This document shows, in pieces, positions 1 to 8,729 of a stretch of DNA of 53,035 nt; positions within the stretch are counted from its first letter, which is position 1; every line of letters begins with the position of its first letter. The DNA is from Desulfobacteraceae bacterium. GTDB lineage: Bacteria > Desulfobacterota > Desulfobacteria > Desulfobacterales > Desulfosarcinaceae. The position numbers were made by a program, and so were the translations under genes. The notes under the pieces are model-generated. The model did no database searches. It saw only the letters and a list, made by a program, of their open reading frames with translations, and was not told where the DNA came from. The stretch is taken from positions 1-53,035 of the forward strand of contig JAAERL010000844.1 of NCBI GenBank assembly GCA_024230435.1, written 5' to 3'.

Positions 1-80
1 AACTTTGGCGCGCCTTGAATACGAAAAAAAATCGAAGCCCAATATGCTATCTGTTAAGATACTATATTGTTTCCGCCAAT
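1..80 (+). repeat. Truncated copy of the AGGCGATT-type palindromic (MITE-like) repeat
   Basis: The first 80 bases match the right half of the complete copy at 5155-5329. They share the AACTTTGGC..CCTTGAATACG block, the run of A, ATCGAAGC, and an end reading TTCCGCCAAT. The last bases of the terminal repeat (CGCCT) are replaced by unrelated sequence, and the left half lies outside the window. The rest of the gap to position 352 holds a small hairpin near 133-147 (CCATGTTTAACATGG) and no convincing gene. Confidence 0.6.
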
Positions 81-352
81 GTCCCTAGAAGGAGCAGGTC
101 AGGCCTTCCGAGCTTTATGAACTACCGGCCACCATGTTTAACATGGAGGCGGTTTCGTGCTTCACTGAAGGCGCCAATTACGCCATCTCCACACTTCGGA
201 CGGTTCTAAGCCCGGCCTTGATTAAGGCAAGTATTCAAACGCAAGGGTGAACATTTTTTGATTTATCCCGGCAATAAATTACCGGCAATTAAACTATTAA
301 CACCGTTTGCCTATCCAAAGAAGGCAACTCGTTATCGCGTGCGCGTATTTTT

Positions 353-1465
353 TTACATGAATGAATCTATGGATTTATAATCTAATCCAAAAGCATCGGA
401 TACTGCTTTATAAGTAACCTCGCCTTTAACAACATTTGCTCCCTGCCTGATTTCCTTATTTTGCTGGCAGGCTTTGAGCCATCCTTTATTGGCTATTTCC
501 ACAGCATAGGGCAGTGTAGCGTTGGTCAAGGCCATGGTCGAGGTTTTGGCGACCGCACCGGGCATATTGGCAACAGTGTAGTGAACAACGTCATCCACGA
601 CATAGATAGGATCGCCATGAGTGGTGGGACGTGAAGTTTCAAAACAACCACCCTGATCAATGGAAACGTCAACCAAAATAGAACCGGGTTTCATGGTTTT
701 AAGCATATCCCTTGTAATCAGATGGGGTGCTTTAGCGCCTGGAATCAATACAGCCCCGACAACGACATCGGCAACCTTGGCCAGTTCGCGAATCTGTGCG
801 GGGCTGGACATCAGCACAAAACAATTCGCCGGCATCACATCGGAAAGGTAGCGCAAACGTGGCAAACTATTGTCCAGCAGATAAACTTTAGCGCCTAATC
901 CGCAAGCCATTTTAGCCGCGTGGGTTCCTACAACACCGCCGCCGATAACAACAACCGTGGCAGGTTCAGTACCCGGAACACCGCCCAGTAATACGCCACG
1001 TCCGCCATTGTGCATTTCCAGGTATTTTGCAGCCTGCTGGATAGACATACGCCCGGCAACTTCACTCATAGGGGTCAGCAAAGGAAGTGATCTGTCATCT
1101 TTTTGAATGGTTTCGTAAGCAATGTTGATAGACTTTTGCTCCATAAGGGCTTTGGTTAATTTTTCCTCTGCAGCAAGATGCAAATAGGTAAAAACGATCT
1201 GATCTTCCCTGATAAGGGCATATTCTGAAGGCTGAGGTTCTTTTACATGCATTACCATTTCAGCCTTTTGAAAAATCTGGGCAGGTGTATCAATTATTTG
1301 CGCACCGGCATCGACATAATCCTGATTTGTAAAACCGCTGCCGATACCACCATCGTTCTCTACCAGCACACGATGTCCATTTTGGCACATCACTTCAACA
1401 CCGGCAGGGGTCATCGATATCCTCTTTTCTTCAGGTTTAATTTCCTTTAGAATTCCAACAATCAT
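353..1465 (-). CDS. ald: Alanine dehydrogenase
   Basis: Cytoplasmic NAD-dependent enzyme that interconverts L-alanine with pyruvate and ammonium. The 370-residue length is exactly that of the family. The N-terminus (MIVGILKEIKPEEKRISMTP) carries the conserved substrate-binding Arg; VKEPQ supplies the catalytic Lys and YLHLAA the catalytic His. A glycine-rich Rossmann motif (GGGVVGTHAA) lies near residue 175, and the signature DVSIDQGGC..TTHGDP is intact. The start is supported by AAGGAGG just upstream of the ATG. It is transcribed alone, separated from the next minus-strand gene by about 660 bases of hairpin-rich DNA. In sulfate reducers this enzyme commonly serves alanine catabolism or ammonium balance; that role is inferred. 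Confidence 0.95.
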   Translation of the reverse strand: MIVGILKEIKPEEKRISMTPAGVEVMCQNGHRVLVENDGGIGSGFTNQDYVDAGAQIIDTPAQIFQKAEMVMHVKEPQPSEYALIREDQIVFTYLHLAAEEKLTKALMEQKSINIAYETIQKDDRSLPLLTPMSEVAGRMSIQQAAKYLEMHNGGRGVLLGGVPGTEPATVVVIGGGVVGTHAAKMACGLGAKVYLLDNSLPRLRYLSDVMPANCFVLMSSPAQIRELAKVADVVVGAVLIPGAKAPHLITRDMLKTMKPGSILVDVSIDQGGCFETSRPTTHGDPIYVVDDVVHYTVANMPGAVAKTSTMALTNATLPYAVEIANKGWLKACQQNKEIRQGANVVKGEVTYKAVSDAFGLDYKSIDSFM

Positions 1466-1530
1466 CTTGCCTCCTTAAAATGAAAAACAGCTAATATGTG
1501 GTTAGATAGCGCCTATTGATTAATCTTTTA

Positions 1531-1588
1531 GGCGATTTTTGTAAAAAAACAACCTTCTTGTTTGTCTTTTTTTCCGCCAATCGCCTTA
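1531..1588. repeat. Short palindromic derivative of the AGGCGATT repeat
   Basis: Starts AGGCGATTTTTGT and ends CCGCCAATCGCCT. These are the same inverted termini as the full element at 5155-5329, with almost the whole interior missing, leaving a 58-base imperfect palindrome. It lies in the leader region upstream of alanine dehydrogenase. Confidence 0.6.
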
Positions 1589-1625
1589 ACAGGCAGTTTG
1601 AATCATCTAAAATCCGGTGTAAAGA

Positions 1626-1835
1626 CTCCGGCATTTATACCGGAGAGCAAACAGCTCTCCCTTTTCGTGTTGACAGCGCCAGCCTGAGAGGGTTGCCCAA
1701 AGCCTAAAAAAAGTCCGGCAGAAACTTTTAGCCGGTAAGCAGCCCGGAGTGTCTGTTTGCACTGTAACGCAGCCCCTCCACGGTTGACCCGTAGTACTTG
1801 TGCCTTAGTCAACGTAAAAAGCTTTGCTCTTACAA
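1626..1835. repeat. Array of short perfect hairpins in the ald upstream region
   Basis: At least six small stem-loops follow one another: CTCCGG/CCGGAG (1626-1645), GGAGAGC/GCTCTCC (1642-1660), CCGGC/GCCGG (1715-1735), AGTG/CACT (1748-1762), GTTGAC/GTCAAC (1783-1813) and a GTAA..AGC/GCT..TTAC stem (about 1814-1834). No long open frame with coding character is present on either strand. The region could be a structured leader of the ald transcript or decayed repetitive DNA. I could not match it to a riboswitch class. The remaining bases to 2080 are AT-rich and featureless. Confidence 0.45.
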
Positions 1836-2083
1836 GCTTCGCCCTTTGGCCGGAATAGTTGACCGAATCAATATCTTGATTTGGCAATAGGTATTAGCAA
1901 AATGCCTGCCATGGTTTCGTTCATATAACAAATTTTTTTACAAAATTATTTTTTCTATGATTACGAAATGTTAGAGACAATATAAAGGCTGCAATTTTTT
2001 TTTCCGGCTTTTTAACTATATTCAGCATGCCAATTCGGAAAAAAAAAATTCCACGAAAACCGATATACCTATTAACACGCTTA

Positions 2084-2124
2084 AATTATAAAATAAAACC
2101 ATGTGGCAAGATTTATTGCCAAAT
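2084..2124 (-). terminator. Probable intrinsic terminator of the thiolase-regulator operon
   Basis: Read on the minus strand just after the regulator stop codon, a GGCAA..TTGCC stem (2105-2120) is followed within a few bases by a T-rich run (TTTTATTTTATAA). Confidence 0.5.
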
Positions 2125-2127
2125 GGT

Positions 2128-3720
2128 TCATTTATTTGCCAATTTTATTTTGTATTTTTTTATCTTGTTTAGCAAAGTGGTATGAGAAATATTGAGCAAA
2201 GATGCCGTTCGGCGAATACTTTGCGATTGGCTTAAGGCTTCAGCCAGAAGATCCTTTTCATAACGGTCCATCAGCTCGCGCAGGGGCTGGCGGCCGTTAT
2301 AAAATTTTTTGTTCTGCCGAAGAGACACAATATTTTTGCCCAACTCAAAGCTGAACAATATGCAATCCTTTCCGATAACATCTCCCGCGGATAAAATCGC
2401 GGCCCGTTCAATCACGTTTTTCAATTCACGCACATTTCCCGGCCAGTCATGGGAAAGAAGTTTTTCATGAGCAGGCCGGTCCAATGTCCGTGCATTTTTA
2501 CCTAACCGCGTTGTCAATTGAAATAAGAAATGCTCTACCAATTCCGGAATATCTTCGGTGTGCCGTCTCAGGGGAGGCAAGTGAATAGGCAGCACATTGA
2601 TACGATAATAAAAGTCTTCACGAAATTTTTTTGTTTCCACCCGTTGTTCCAGATTGCGGTTGGTTGCCGTAATAATGCGTGCGTTGATGGGGATTTCAAC
2701 GCTCCCGCCGATCCTTCTGATCTGCTTTTCCTGGATCAGCCGCAACATTTTGGCTTGTACTTTCAGGGACATTTCTGCAATTTCATCAAGAAACACCGTA
2801 CCGTCTCTGGCAATTTCGAAAAGCCCGAACTTGCCTTTTGCACGGGCTCCCGTAAATGCCCCGCCCTCATAGCCAAAAAGTTCACTTTCCAATAAGGATT
2901 CCGGCAACGCTGCACAATTGATGGGAACAAAAGGACCTTTTCGTTGGCTCTCAAAGTGGATGGCCCGCGCAAACAGTTCCTTGCCGGTACCGCTTTCTCC
3001 ACGCAATGAAACGATGGCGCCAGTTTTAGAAATTTTTTGGGCCAGGGAAATCACATCCTTTATAGGCGTGCTGACCCCTACGATATCGCTGAAGGTAACT
3101 TGCCCCGGTTGCGAAACCGCATGGGCAAGCGCCTCAATTTCCTTCAGATCTTTCATGATTTCCACTGCGCCCACAATCCGGTCCGATGTATCTTTTATGG
3201 GTTTACAGGTTGAAAAATACTGAAACCGGCCTTTGCCGGTAAACGTATTTCGTTTTTCACTGTGGGGGCCGTCCCGGACCAGCGATTCGCTTAAGCTAGT
3301 ATCGGCCAATCCAAGAGAATCCAAGGTATGGCCAATGATGCCGGCATTGCCGCAACCGAGTATTTTCCGGGCCACACAATTAATTGTAGTGATCAACCCG
3401 TTTTCATCAATTGACAAAATGCCGTCACTGACACTGTCCAGAACGACTTTATAACCTTCCTCGCGCTTTTCTTGCGGCAGGGTATGTATCGTAGAAATCT
3501 CGACACAATTGGGAATCTGACGCAGCCCGGCCAGCAAGTCCTGGACATCCAAAACGTCGCTTTCTTTCATCGATTCGACAAAGGTATAAGCCAGGTCCTT
3601 TTGTTTCTGGACCTCCATGGAGATGATATTGAGACCCTTTTGAGCGAGAACCGCCGCGATGTCCGCAACGATTCCCAAACGATCCTGAAAAATTAGCTTC
3701 AACTTGATATGTCTGGCCAT
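2128..3720 (-). CDS. TyrR-type sigma-54-dependent activator (ACT-PAS-AAA+-Fis HTH)
   Basis: Enhancer-binding protein that remodels sigma-54 RNA polymerase in response to a small ligand. Domain order in the 530 residues: ACT-like domain (about 1-75), PAS (about 95-190), AAA+ ATPase (about 210-440) and a Fis-type helix-turn-helix (about 490-525). Walker A is GESGTGKE near residue 240, the sigma-54 contact loop GAFTGA is intact near 290, and Walker B is FLDEIAEM. ACT-PAS-AAA-HTH is the architecture of TyrR-like regulators, which sense aromatic or other amino acids. Its ATG abuts the thiolase stop codon, so the two are cotranscribed and it probably controls the thiolase operon or related catabolic genes. 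The ligand cannot be told from sequence. Confidence 0.9.
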   Translation of the reverse strand: MARHIKLKLIFQDRLGIVADIAAVLAQKGLNIISMEVQKQKDLAYTFVESMKESDVLDVQDLLAGLRQIPNCVEISTIHTLPQEKREEGYKVVLDSVSDGILSIDENGLITTINCVARKILGCGNAGIIGHTLDSLGLADTSLSESLVRDGPHSEKRNTFTGKGRFQYFSTCKPIKDTSDRIVGAVEIMKDLKEIEALAHAVSQPGQVTFSDIVGVSTPIKDVISLAQKISKTGAIVSLRGESGTGKELFARAIHFESQRKGPFVPINCAALPESLLESELFGYEGGAFTGARAKGKFGLFEIARDGTVFLDEIAEMSLKVQAKMLRLIQEKQIRRIGGSVEIPINARIITATNRNLEQRVETKKFREDFYYRINVLPIHLPPLRRHTEDIPELVEHFLFQLTTRLGKNARTLDRPAHEKLLSHDWPGNVRELKNVIERAAILSAGDVIGKDCILFSFELGKNIVSLRQNKKFYNGRQPLRELMDRYEKDLLAEALSQSQSIRRTASLLNISHTTLLNKIKKYKIKLANK

Positions 3721-4968
3721 CTATATCAGCTCCAATGCACAGGCCATGCTGACTCCACCTCCACCGCACAAGGTGGCCAAGCCCAATTGCTTGCCTTGCC
3801 GTTGCAATGAGTGAATCAAGGTTACCATAATGCGTGCGCCCGTTGCCCCGACCGGATGTCCCAATCCTATGCCCGAGCCGTTGATATTGGTTATTTCTCT
3901 GTTAAGACCCAAATCACGCTCACAACCAATGTACTGGGCCGCAAAAGCTTCGTTAAGCTCAACGAGTTCAAAATCACTTATCGTCAAACCACTGTTCTTC
4001 ATCAAATCGTTGACTGCAGGCACGGGTGAAAGCCCCATCACAGCCGGATGACAAGCCCCTTTTCCAACCGCCTTAATCCGGGCTATAGGAGCAAGGCCGA
4101 GCTGATCAGCCTTTTGTGCCGTCATCAGCATCATTGCCGCAGCTCCGTCATTGATACCGCTGCTGTTACCAACTGTAACCTTGCCGCCATCGGGAACAAA
4201 TGCCGGTTTCAAGGCCGTAAGATCCGCCATCGTCAGTGCGGGCCGGAAATGTTCATCTTTCTCGAAAACCTTTGTTTTCTTTTTATTTACAACGGACAAA
4301 GGAACGATCTCTTCTTTAAAGCTCCCGTTCAGGGTAGCATGTTCAGCATTGTTGTGACTTCTCAGAGCGACTTCATCCATCTCTTCACGGCTTATTTTCT
4401 TGTATTGGGCGACAAATTCGGCTGTATGCCCCATAATATAAGGCTTGCCTTTAAAAACGCGCAAAGGCGCCTGCTCCAGATCGACAGGCCCTGTCTCCGG
4501 ATGAGGAATAAGATGCGAACCGCAATGCAAGGCGCGGGTCAGGGCATCTACGAACACCTGGTCCTGGAGCCTGCACCCCCATCGGGCTTTGGGCACCTCA
4601 TAGGCGACTGCGGACATGTGCTCGACACCACCGGCCAAAACGATATCGGCCATCTGTGCGCGAATCATAGCCATGCCGGACAATACTGCTTCCATACCCG
4701 AGATACAAACCCTGTTAATCGTAACGGCGTTCACCGTTTCAGGGATACCGGCCAGCAATGCCGCTACACGGGAAACATTCAATGAATCAGATGGCTCCAT
4801 ACAGCAACCAAACCGGATATCGTCTATCAAATGCGCTTCTATTCCAGCGCGTTTTACGGCATCACGCATAACAGTTGCGGCGATATGAGCGGCATGCATA
4901 TCGCGCAAAGTTCCGCCAAAAGCGCCAATGGCCGAGCGGCAAGCAGAAACAATGACAACGTCTTTCAT
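3721..4968 (-). CDS. Acetyl-CoA C-acyltransferase (thiolase)
   Basis: Thiolase catalysing reversible Claisen condensation or cleavage between acyl-CoA and acetyl-CoA. The nucleophilic Cys lies in NRVCISGME near residue 89, the catalytic His in GHPVGATGAR, and the second Cys in LCGGGG near the C-terminus; NEAFAAQ is also intact. I place the start at the internal ATG (MKDVVIVSACR), about 415 residues, because AAGGAGG sits five bases upstream of it; the five-codon longer frame would use that ribosome site as coding sequence. It abuts the sigma-54 activator gene downstream. Whether it is degradative (fatty or aromatic acids) or biosynthetic cannot be decided; the TyrR-type neighbour favours a substrate-induced catabolic role. 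Confidence 0.92.
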   Translation of the reverse strand: MKDVVIVSACRSAIGAFGGTLRDMHAAHIAATVMRDAVKRAGIEAHLIDDIRFGCCMEPSDSLNVSRVAALLAGIPETVNAVTINRVCISGMEAVLSGMAMIRAQMADIVLAGGVEHMSAVAYEVPKARWGCRLQDQVFVDALTRALHCGSHLIPHPETGPVDLEQAPLRVFKGKPYIMGHTAEFVAQYKKISREEMDEVALRSHNNAEHATLNGSFKEEIVPLSVVNKKKTKVFEKDEHFRPALTMADLTALKPAFVPDGGKVTVGNSSGINDGAAAMMLMTAQKADQLGLAPIARIKAVGKGACHPAVMGLSPVPAVNDLMKNSGLTISDFELVELNEAFAAQYIGCERDLGLNREITNINGSGIGLGHPVGATGARIMVTLIHSLQRQGKQLGLATLCGGGGVSMACALELI

Positions 4969-5154
4969 AAAAACCTCCTTCATTTCAGGAACAAGTTACC
5001 CTATGGTTGCAAAATCGAAAGATAAGCAATGTGGCCAAATCGATACAATCCTGATAATTTTCTATAGGATAGAACCGCAAGATATAAGAATTGGTATAAG
5101 TTATGTAAAAACTGTATCTTATTCCGCCATACGGTTTATGCAACATTAGAGGTT

Positions 5155-5329
5155 AGGCGATTTGTGTTAAAGAATATACCATCTTGTATGTCTTTTTTCC
5201 CGTCTTCTTAAGTTATGCCAAAGGTGCGAATACGTTAAGTATGCAAACTGATCAGCAAAACTTTGGCATACCTTGAATACGAAAAAAAATCGAAGCTCAA
5301 TCTGGTATATTCTTTTCCGCCAATCGCCT
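5155..5329 (+). repeat. Complete MITE-like palindromic element (AGGCGATT family)
   Basis: A 175-base element bounded by near-perfect inverted repeats of about 27 bases: AGGCGATTTGTGTTAAAGAA at the left and, on the other strand, AGGCGATTGGCGGAAAAGAA at the right, both continuing TATACCA. The interior is also palindromic (ATGCCAAAG..CTTTGGCAT), so the whole unit could fold into one long hairpin. It has no open frame. Related copies occur at 1-80 and 23525-23688, with short derivatives or fragments at 1531, 15575, 20565, 21969 and 25640. Confidence 0.75.
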
Positions 5330-5350
5330 TATCAGATTATTTTTTTTATT

Positions 5351-5520
5351 CCTAAGAGCTTGTTTGGGAAATAGAAAATTTAGCGAAAAAGTGCGAAGGC
5401 GAGGCCAAAATGTCTCAAATTTGAGATCAATAGCCGGTCTATTTGTCGAGAATTTGCGTCACTTTGGACCGTTCTCGCGCTTTTGCAGCCGATTTAATAA
5501 TTGCCAAACAGGCTCTAAGG
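5351..5520. repeat. Second palindromic element (AAGAGCTTGTTTGGGA family)
   Basis: 170 bases bounded by inverted ends of about 23 bases: CCTAAGAGCTTGTTTGGGAA at the left, and CCTTAGAGCCTGTTTGGCAA reading inward from the right. Solo ends of the same family occur at 10001-10023 and 25726-25745. It has no coding capacity and starts 21 bases after the first element. Confidence 0.65.
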
Positions 5521-5697
5521 GTCGCGTAAAAAATGTTTTGTCCAATTGGCGTAGGATTCGGGCTCGTATTCAAGGCGCGGGAAGCCGTGCATATTGCGAA
5601 AGAAATATTCGCGGCTTTGCGCAACGCAGAAGACGAGTCCGTAGACAAGCCGGTTAGGATAAAACAATTTTTCCGGAGCCCTAATGCCGGAGCTTTG
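5521..5697. repeat. Third long imperfect palindrome
   Basis: The left arm (AAAAAATGTTTTGTCC..GGGCTCGTATTC) pairs with the right arm read on the other strand (AAAAATTGTTTTATCC..GGACTCGTCTTC), leaving a central loop region around 5600. With the two preceding elements it fills the gap between the thiolase and the FapA-like gene. The last 120 bases before 5821 are AT-rich with no clear signal. Confidence 0.5.
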
Positions 5698-5820
5698 AAC
5701 TATACTCATAATAAAGCACTGTTTGCTATAAACAGCTTTTACGGAAGGTACAACCTATATTTTACAAAATAGGTCTGTTTTGATTATTTTTTTTAAGAAA
5801 ATATGTTTTCAAAACCTTTA

Positions 5821-7656
5821 TCATATATTCGAAGTCTTGATTTCCCATTTATTTGTGGCGCCTTCAACTTTGCCTTCAAAAATTTTCACACAACGCGCCT
5901 CATCCTTTATTGTTATCTTTTTATGGTATCCGGAAACCGTGGTTCTGGAAAAAATGGTCCCAAAAACCTTTACTACAGGCACACCGGGATCAACCTGAAA
6001 TGTTTCTTTAAGAATTTGCTCCTCCTCCTTTATTTTTTCGATCTCATTCAAATTTGACATACGCTTGGATTCGTATTCGGCCAGAAGGCCCTCCTTTTTA
6101 TCCTCCATCTCCATGAGATCATTTACCTTTTTGTCAACCAGGGCCGATTGTTTCTTTATATCTTCAAGAATCTGGTTCAACTGGGCGATCATTTTTTTAT
6201 CTTTCTGATTTTTGGAAAGATTCATTTTTTCTTCGAGCTGACGGCGCTGAACCATATATTTATCCTGCTCCTGGGCAGATTCGCCAAGATCTTCGCCGAT
6301 TTGTTCCAATTCTTGCTTCAATTTTTTTTCAGCCTCCTCCAGTTCATCGGCCTGGCGCCCAAGTGCGGCAACACTTTCTTTATTCTGTTTCATTTGCCTT
6401 TCATATTTTTGATCAACGCCTACGATAAGGTTGCTGGGAGTGGCCGCTTCAGTGCCGACATCGCCCACCTCAATCCCCTTTTTGGCGAAAACCGTGCTGT
6501 CGATAATTTTGCCCTCTTTCATCAAACAGCGGCCGTTGACTTCAACTTTGCTGCCGATAATTTCTTTTACAATTTCAAGATCGCCCTGCACCTTTACTTC
6601 AGAATTATGAAGGTGGCTGGCTTTGATCGTACCTTCCACATTCAACGTTGATCTATAAATACCGCCAAAACTGGTCAAATCACCGCTCAACTCAACGGTT
6701 GCATTCTGAATTTCTTTTGTCCTGAGCGCCTCGCCCTTGACCTTGTAACCTGAACAAACGCCGCCATCGACTTCAATAACGCCATCAAAACTAATGTGGC
6801 CTGTCTCAACTCCAATATCTGTAGGAATGGACAAAAGCGCTAAAACCGAAATTCGCTTGTCCGGGCCCAAATCAGGAGAACCTTTGGCTTTGGCGAATAT
6901 TTTAAGCCCATCTTCTGAACGTTGAGCGCCCTTGGACGATTTTAACTGCGGCTCGCGAATACGCGGGGGATTAATTGTCTGCCCCAAAACGTTGACACCG
7001 GGTTTTCCAGGATCACCACCAAGCTTTTCAGCCAACAAGTCGCCTTCTTTTACCTGGGGAATATCACCACGGTTTTTCCAATCCATGGTACCGTCTTCAT
7101 TTGCCGTACCGATCCGTGTGGGATTTGTATCGAAGTGATATTTAATTTCCGGCGGCCGGCCGGGCTTGGCCGCCTGCCCGACAGCTATTTTAAAGGGTGC
7201 TGGGGCAAGCGGTTTTTTTGCCAGATAATTTTCAATGGCCCGGTCACTAATAACCCCGTAAGTAACCTTGCGCTTGGCCAGCAACATCTTGACCGTTTGA
7301 ACTGTAACGCCTGAAACGTCCTCACCCGTGGGAACTAAGGAAGCGCTTAGTTTATCGGAAGATATTACCAAATCGAAACCGGCGACATGAATTTCCTCCA
7401 TCATATCATCGCCGATATCATCATTGCCGCCAGATTCTTCCCCCAGGGATCGTTGTGTTTCTATCACCAGGTTAACTTGTTCCTGAGTTAAAAGCCCCAT
7501 TTCGCATAAAACTTTTCCAATAGGCATATGGACCCGTGTTTGTTTGAGGATACAGCGTTGAACAATCAGGGCCCGATCGATTTTTTCCTGACTGACCAAC
7601 TGTAAATCAATGGCTATTTCACCGAATTTTTGATCTATTTTTGTTACTGTAGTCAT
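5821..7656 (-). CDS. FapA/DUF342-family protein
   Basis: A 611-residue cytoplasmic protein of the FapA (flagellar assembly protein A, DUF342) family. Residues 1-65 carry two short repeats (LVSQEKIDRALIVQ, LLTQEQVNLVIETQ) like the N-terminal module of type II secretion/pilus ATPases. The central part is the glycine- and beta-rich FapA region, with a helical repeat of Val/Gly strands (about 290-430). Residues about 440-560 are a long charged coiled coil. FapA proteins have been tied to flagellar assembly and polar localisation, but no flagellar genes are nearby and the precise role here is unknown. No membrane segment or signal peptide is seen. Confidence 0.8.
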   Translation of the reverse strand: MTTVTKIDQKFGEIAIDLQLVSQEKIDRALIVQRCILKQTRVHMPIGKVLCEMGLLTQEQVNLVIETQRSLGEESGGNDDIGDDMMEEIHVAGFDLVISSDKLSASLVPTGEDVSGVTVQTVKMLLAKRKVTYGVISDRAIENYLAKKPLAPAPFKIAVGQAAKPGRPPEIKYHFDTNPTRIGTANEDGTMDWKNRGDIPQVKEGDLLAEKLGGDPGKPGVNVLGQTINPPRIREPQLKSSKGAQRSEDGLKIFAKAKGSPDLGPDKRISVLALLSIPTDIGVETGHISFDGVIEVDGGVCSGYKVKGEALRTKEIQNATVELSGDLTSFGGIYRSTLNVEGTIKASHLHNSEVKVQGDLEIVKEIIGSKVEVNGRCLMKEGKIIDSTVFAKKGIEVGDVGTEAATPSNLIVGVDQKYERQMKQNKESVAALGRQADELEEAEKKLKQELEQIGEDLGESAQEQDKYMVQRRQLEEKMNLSKNQKDKKMIAQLNQILEDIKKQSALVDKKVNDLMEMEDKKEGLLAEYESKRMSNLNEIEKIKEEEQILKETFQVDPGVPVVKVFGTIFSRTTVSGYHKKITIKDEARCVKIFEGKVEGATNKWEIKTSNI

Positions 7657-7689
7657 ACGGCCTCCAAAGTAAGAGGTGCCTTATTCTAA

Positions 7690-8710
7690 AATCGGTAAGT
7701 GACAGCTCCCCCACCTTCGTTACACGAAAAAGGGGGCTTCTAAGCGGCCTTTAGCCGCTATCATATCGATGCCCGATACGCAAAATATTGATCACTGCGT
7801 TGTAATCCCGGTTTGCAGCAAAGGTGCGAAAAGGGCAGCGCTGAGTTCTAACTGGAAGCGATTTTTTCACAATCTTGTCACAAGCAGAACATTTATGTGT
7901 CGTATACTGGGCAGGAACACCAAAAACATGTTTGCCGTGAAGCCGTTTAAGCTGTTTTTCCCTTTTCCTAAAATACCTTGGCGCCGGCATCGAGTCCACA
8001 TCCGAATCATAAACAAAATCGATCAGTCCAAGATCGATTCCAATAGCCGAAGACAAGTCCTGTTTAGGCTTGATGTCAAGCGTGTGCTCAACCGAAAAGC
8101 AGGCAAACCAATTGTCTGCGTCTTTAGTAATCGACAGGGTTTTGACCATTGCCGATTCGCCGATAGCGCGGTGACAGCGCATTTTAATATCGCCAGCCTT
8201 TGGTACGGTGATTATATCGAAAGGATGTTTTTTGTACTGAGGGTATGTAATGCTTTTCCATTGGCCTTTTTTCTTGAACTTGGCAAAGCCGGGAACCCCG
8301 CCTTGTTTTGTTCTTTGAAAAAACGATTGAAACCCTTTGCCCAGGCGTTTCAAAACATCTTGCAACACCTGATAGCATATAAATTTAGAGTAGACGGATT
8401 TGAACCAGGGGAGCTGTTTTTTAAGTTCGGGCAGCTTGTTTTGTTGTTGATTATATGTGACCGAAAGCCTTTCTTTCTCGTAGGTTTCGATTCTTTCTTG
8501 AAGGTTCCAGTTGTACAAATACCGGCGCATGGAAAACTGGTTTTCCAACGCCGAAATTTGAGATTTTGCTGGATAGATTCGATATTTGAAAGATTTTCGA
8601 AGGGTGATTTGCATACATATCAAGTACAAAAAAATATTATCATTGTCAATTTATTGGAAAATACCGATTCATCTCCCGCCTTCGCTACGCGAAGCAAGGG
8701 CCTTCTTCAG
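7690..8710 (-). mobile_element. IS605/IS1341-type element carrying only tnpB
   Basis: A tnpB-like gene bracketed by two related subterminal hairpins, at 7704-7738 (TTCGT/ACGAA inside an AGCTCCCCC/GGGGGCT stem) and at 8672-8704 (CTTCGC/GCGAAG). Both carry a TCCC..CCTTCG block. No tnpA is present, as in IS1341-type elements, which cannot move unaided. Exact ends are uncertain because IS605 elements have no inverted repeats or target duplications. A guide RNA would be expected at the tnpB 3' end, overlapping 7690-7760. Confidence 0.6.
7751..8614 (-). pseudogene. tnpB: Internally deleted TnpB (OrfB) RNA-guided nuclease-like protein
   Basis: The N-terminal half is a normal TnpB (MQITLRKSFKYRIYP; IGIDLGLIDF with the first RuvC aspartate). 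After REKQLKRLHGK the sequence jumps to VPAQYTTHKCSAC, skipping roughly 80-90 residues found in full-length relatives, including the RuvC-II glutamate region. The zinc ribbon is also damaged: the first CxxC (CSAC) remains, but the second reads CPFRTF with one Cys. The third catalytic Asp (RDYNA) is present. I start at the ATG at 8614 because the longer frame begins with an implausible TTG. The frame is open to the end, but the product (287 residues) is unlikely to cut DNA. It could be plain decay or a nuclease-dead derivative. Confidence 0.75.
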
Positions 8711-8729
8711 TATAAAGAATAAATCCAAT

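Noticed and set aside
15-209. ORF of 64 residues at the window start
   Set aside because: It runs through a repeat end and has no ribosome site or protein-like composition.
1600-1760. Possible TPP or glycine riboswitch (CCTGAGAGGG on the plus strand, CTCTCAGGC on the minus strand)
   Set aside because: Other conserved blocks of both classes are missing or out of order, so only the hairpin array is reported.
5020-5060. Sigma-54 promoter for the thiolase operon (TTGGCCACATTGCTT on the minus strand)
   Set aside because: The GG and GC pairs are 9 bases apart instead of 12.
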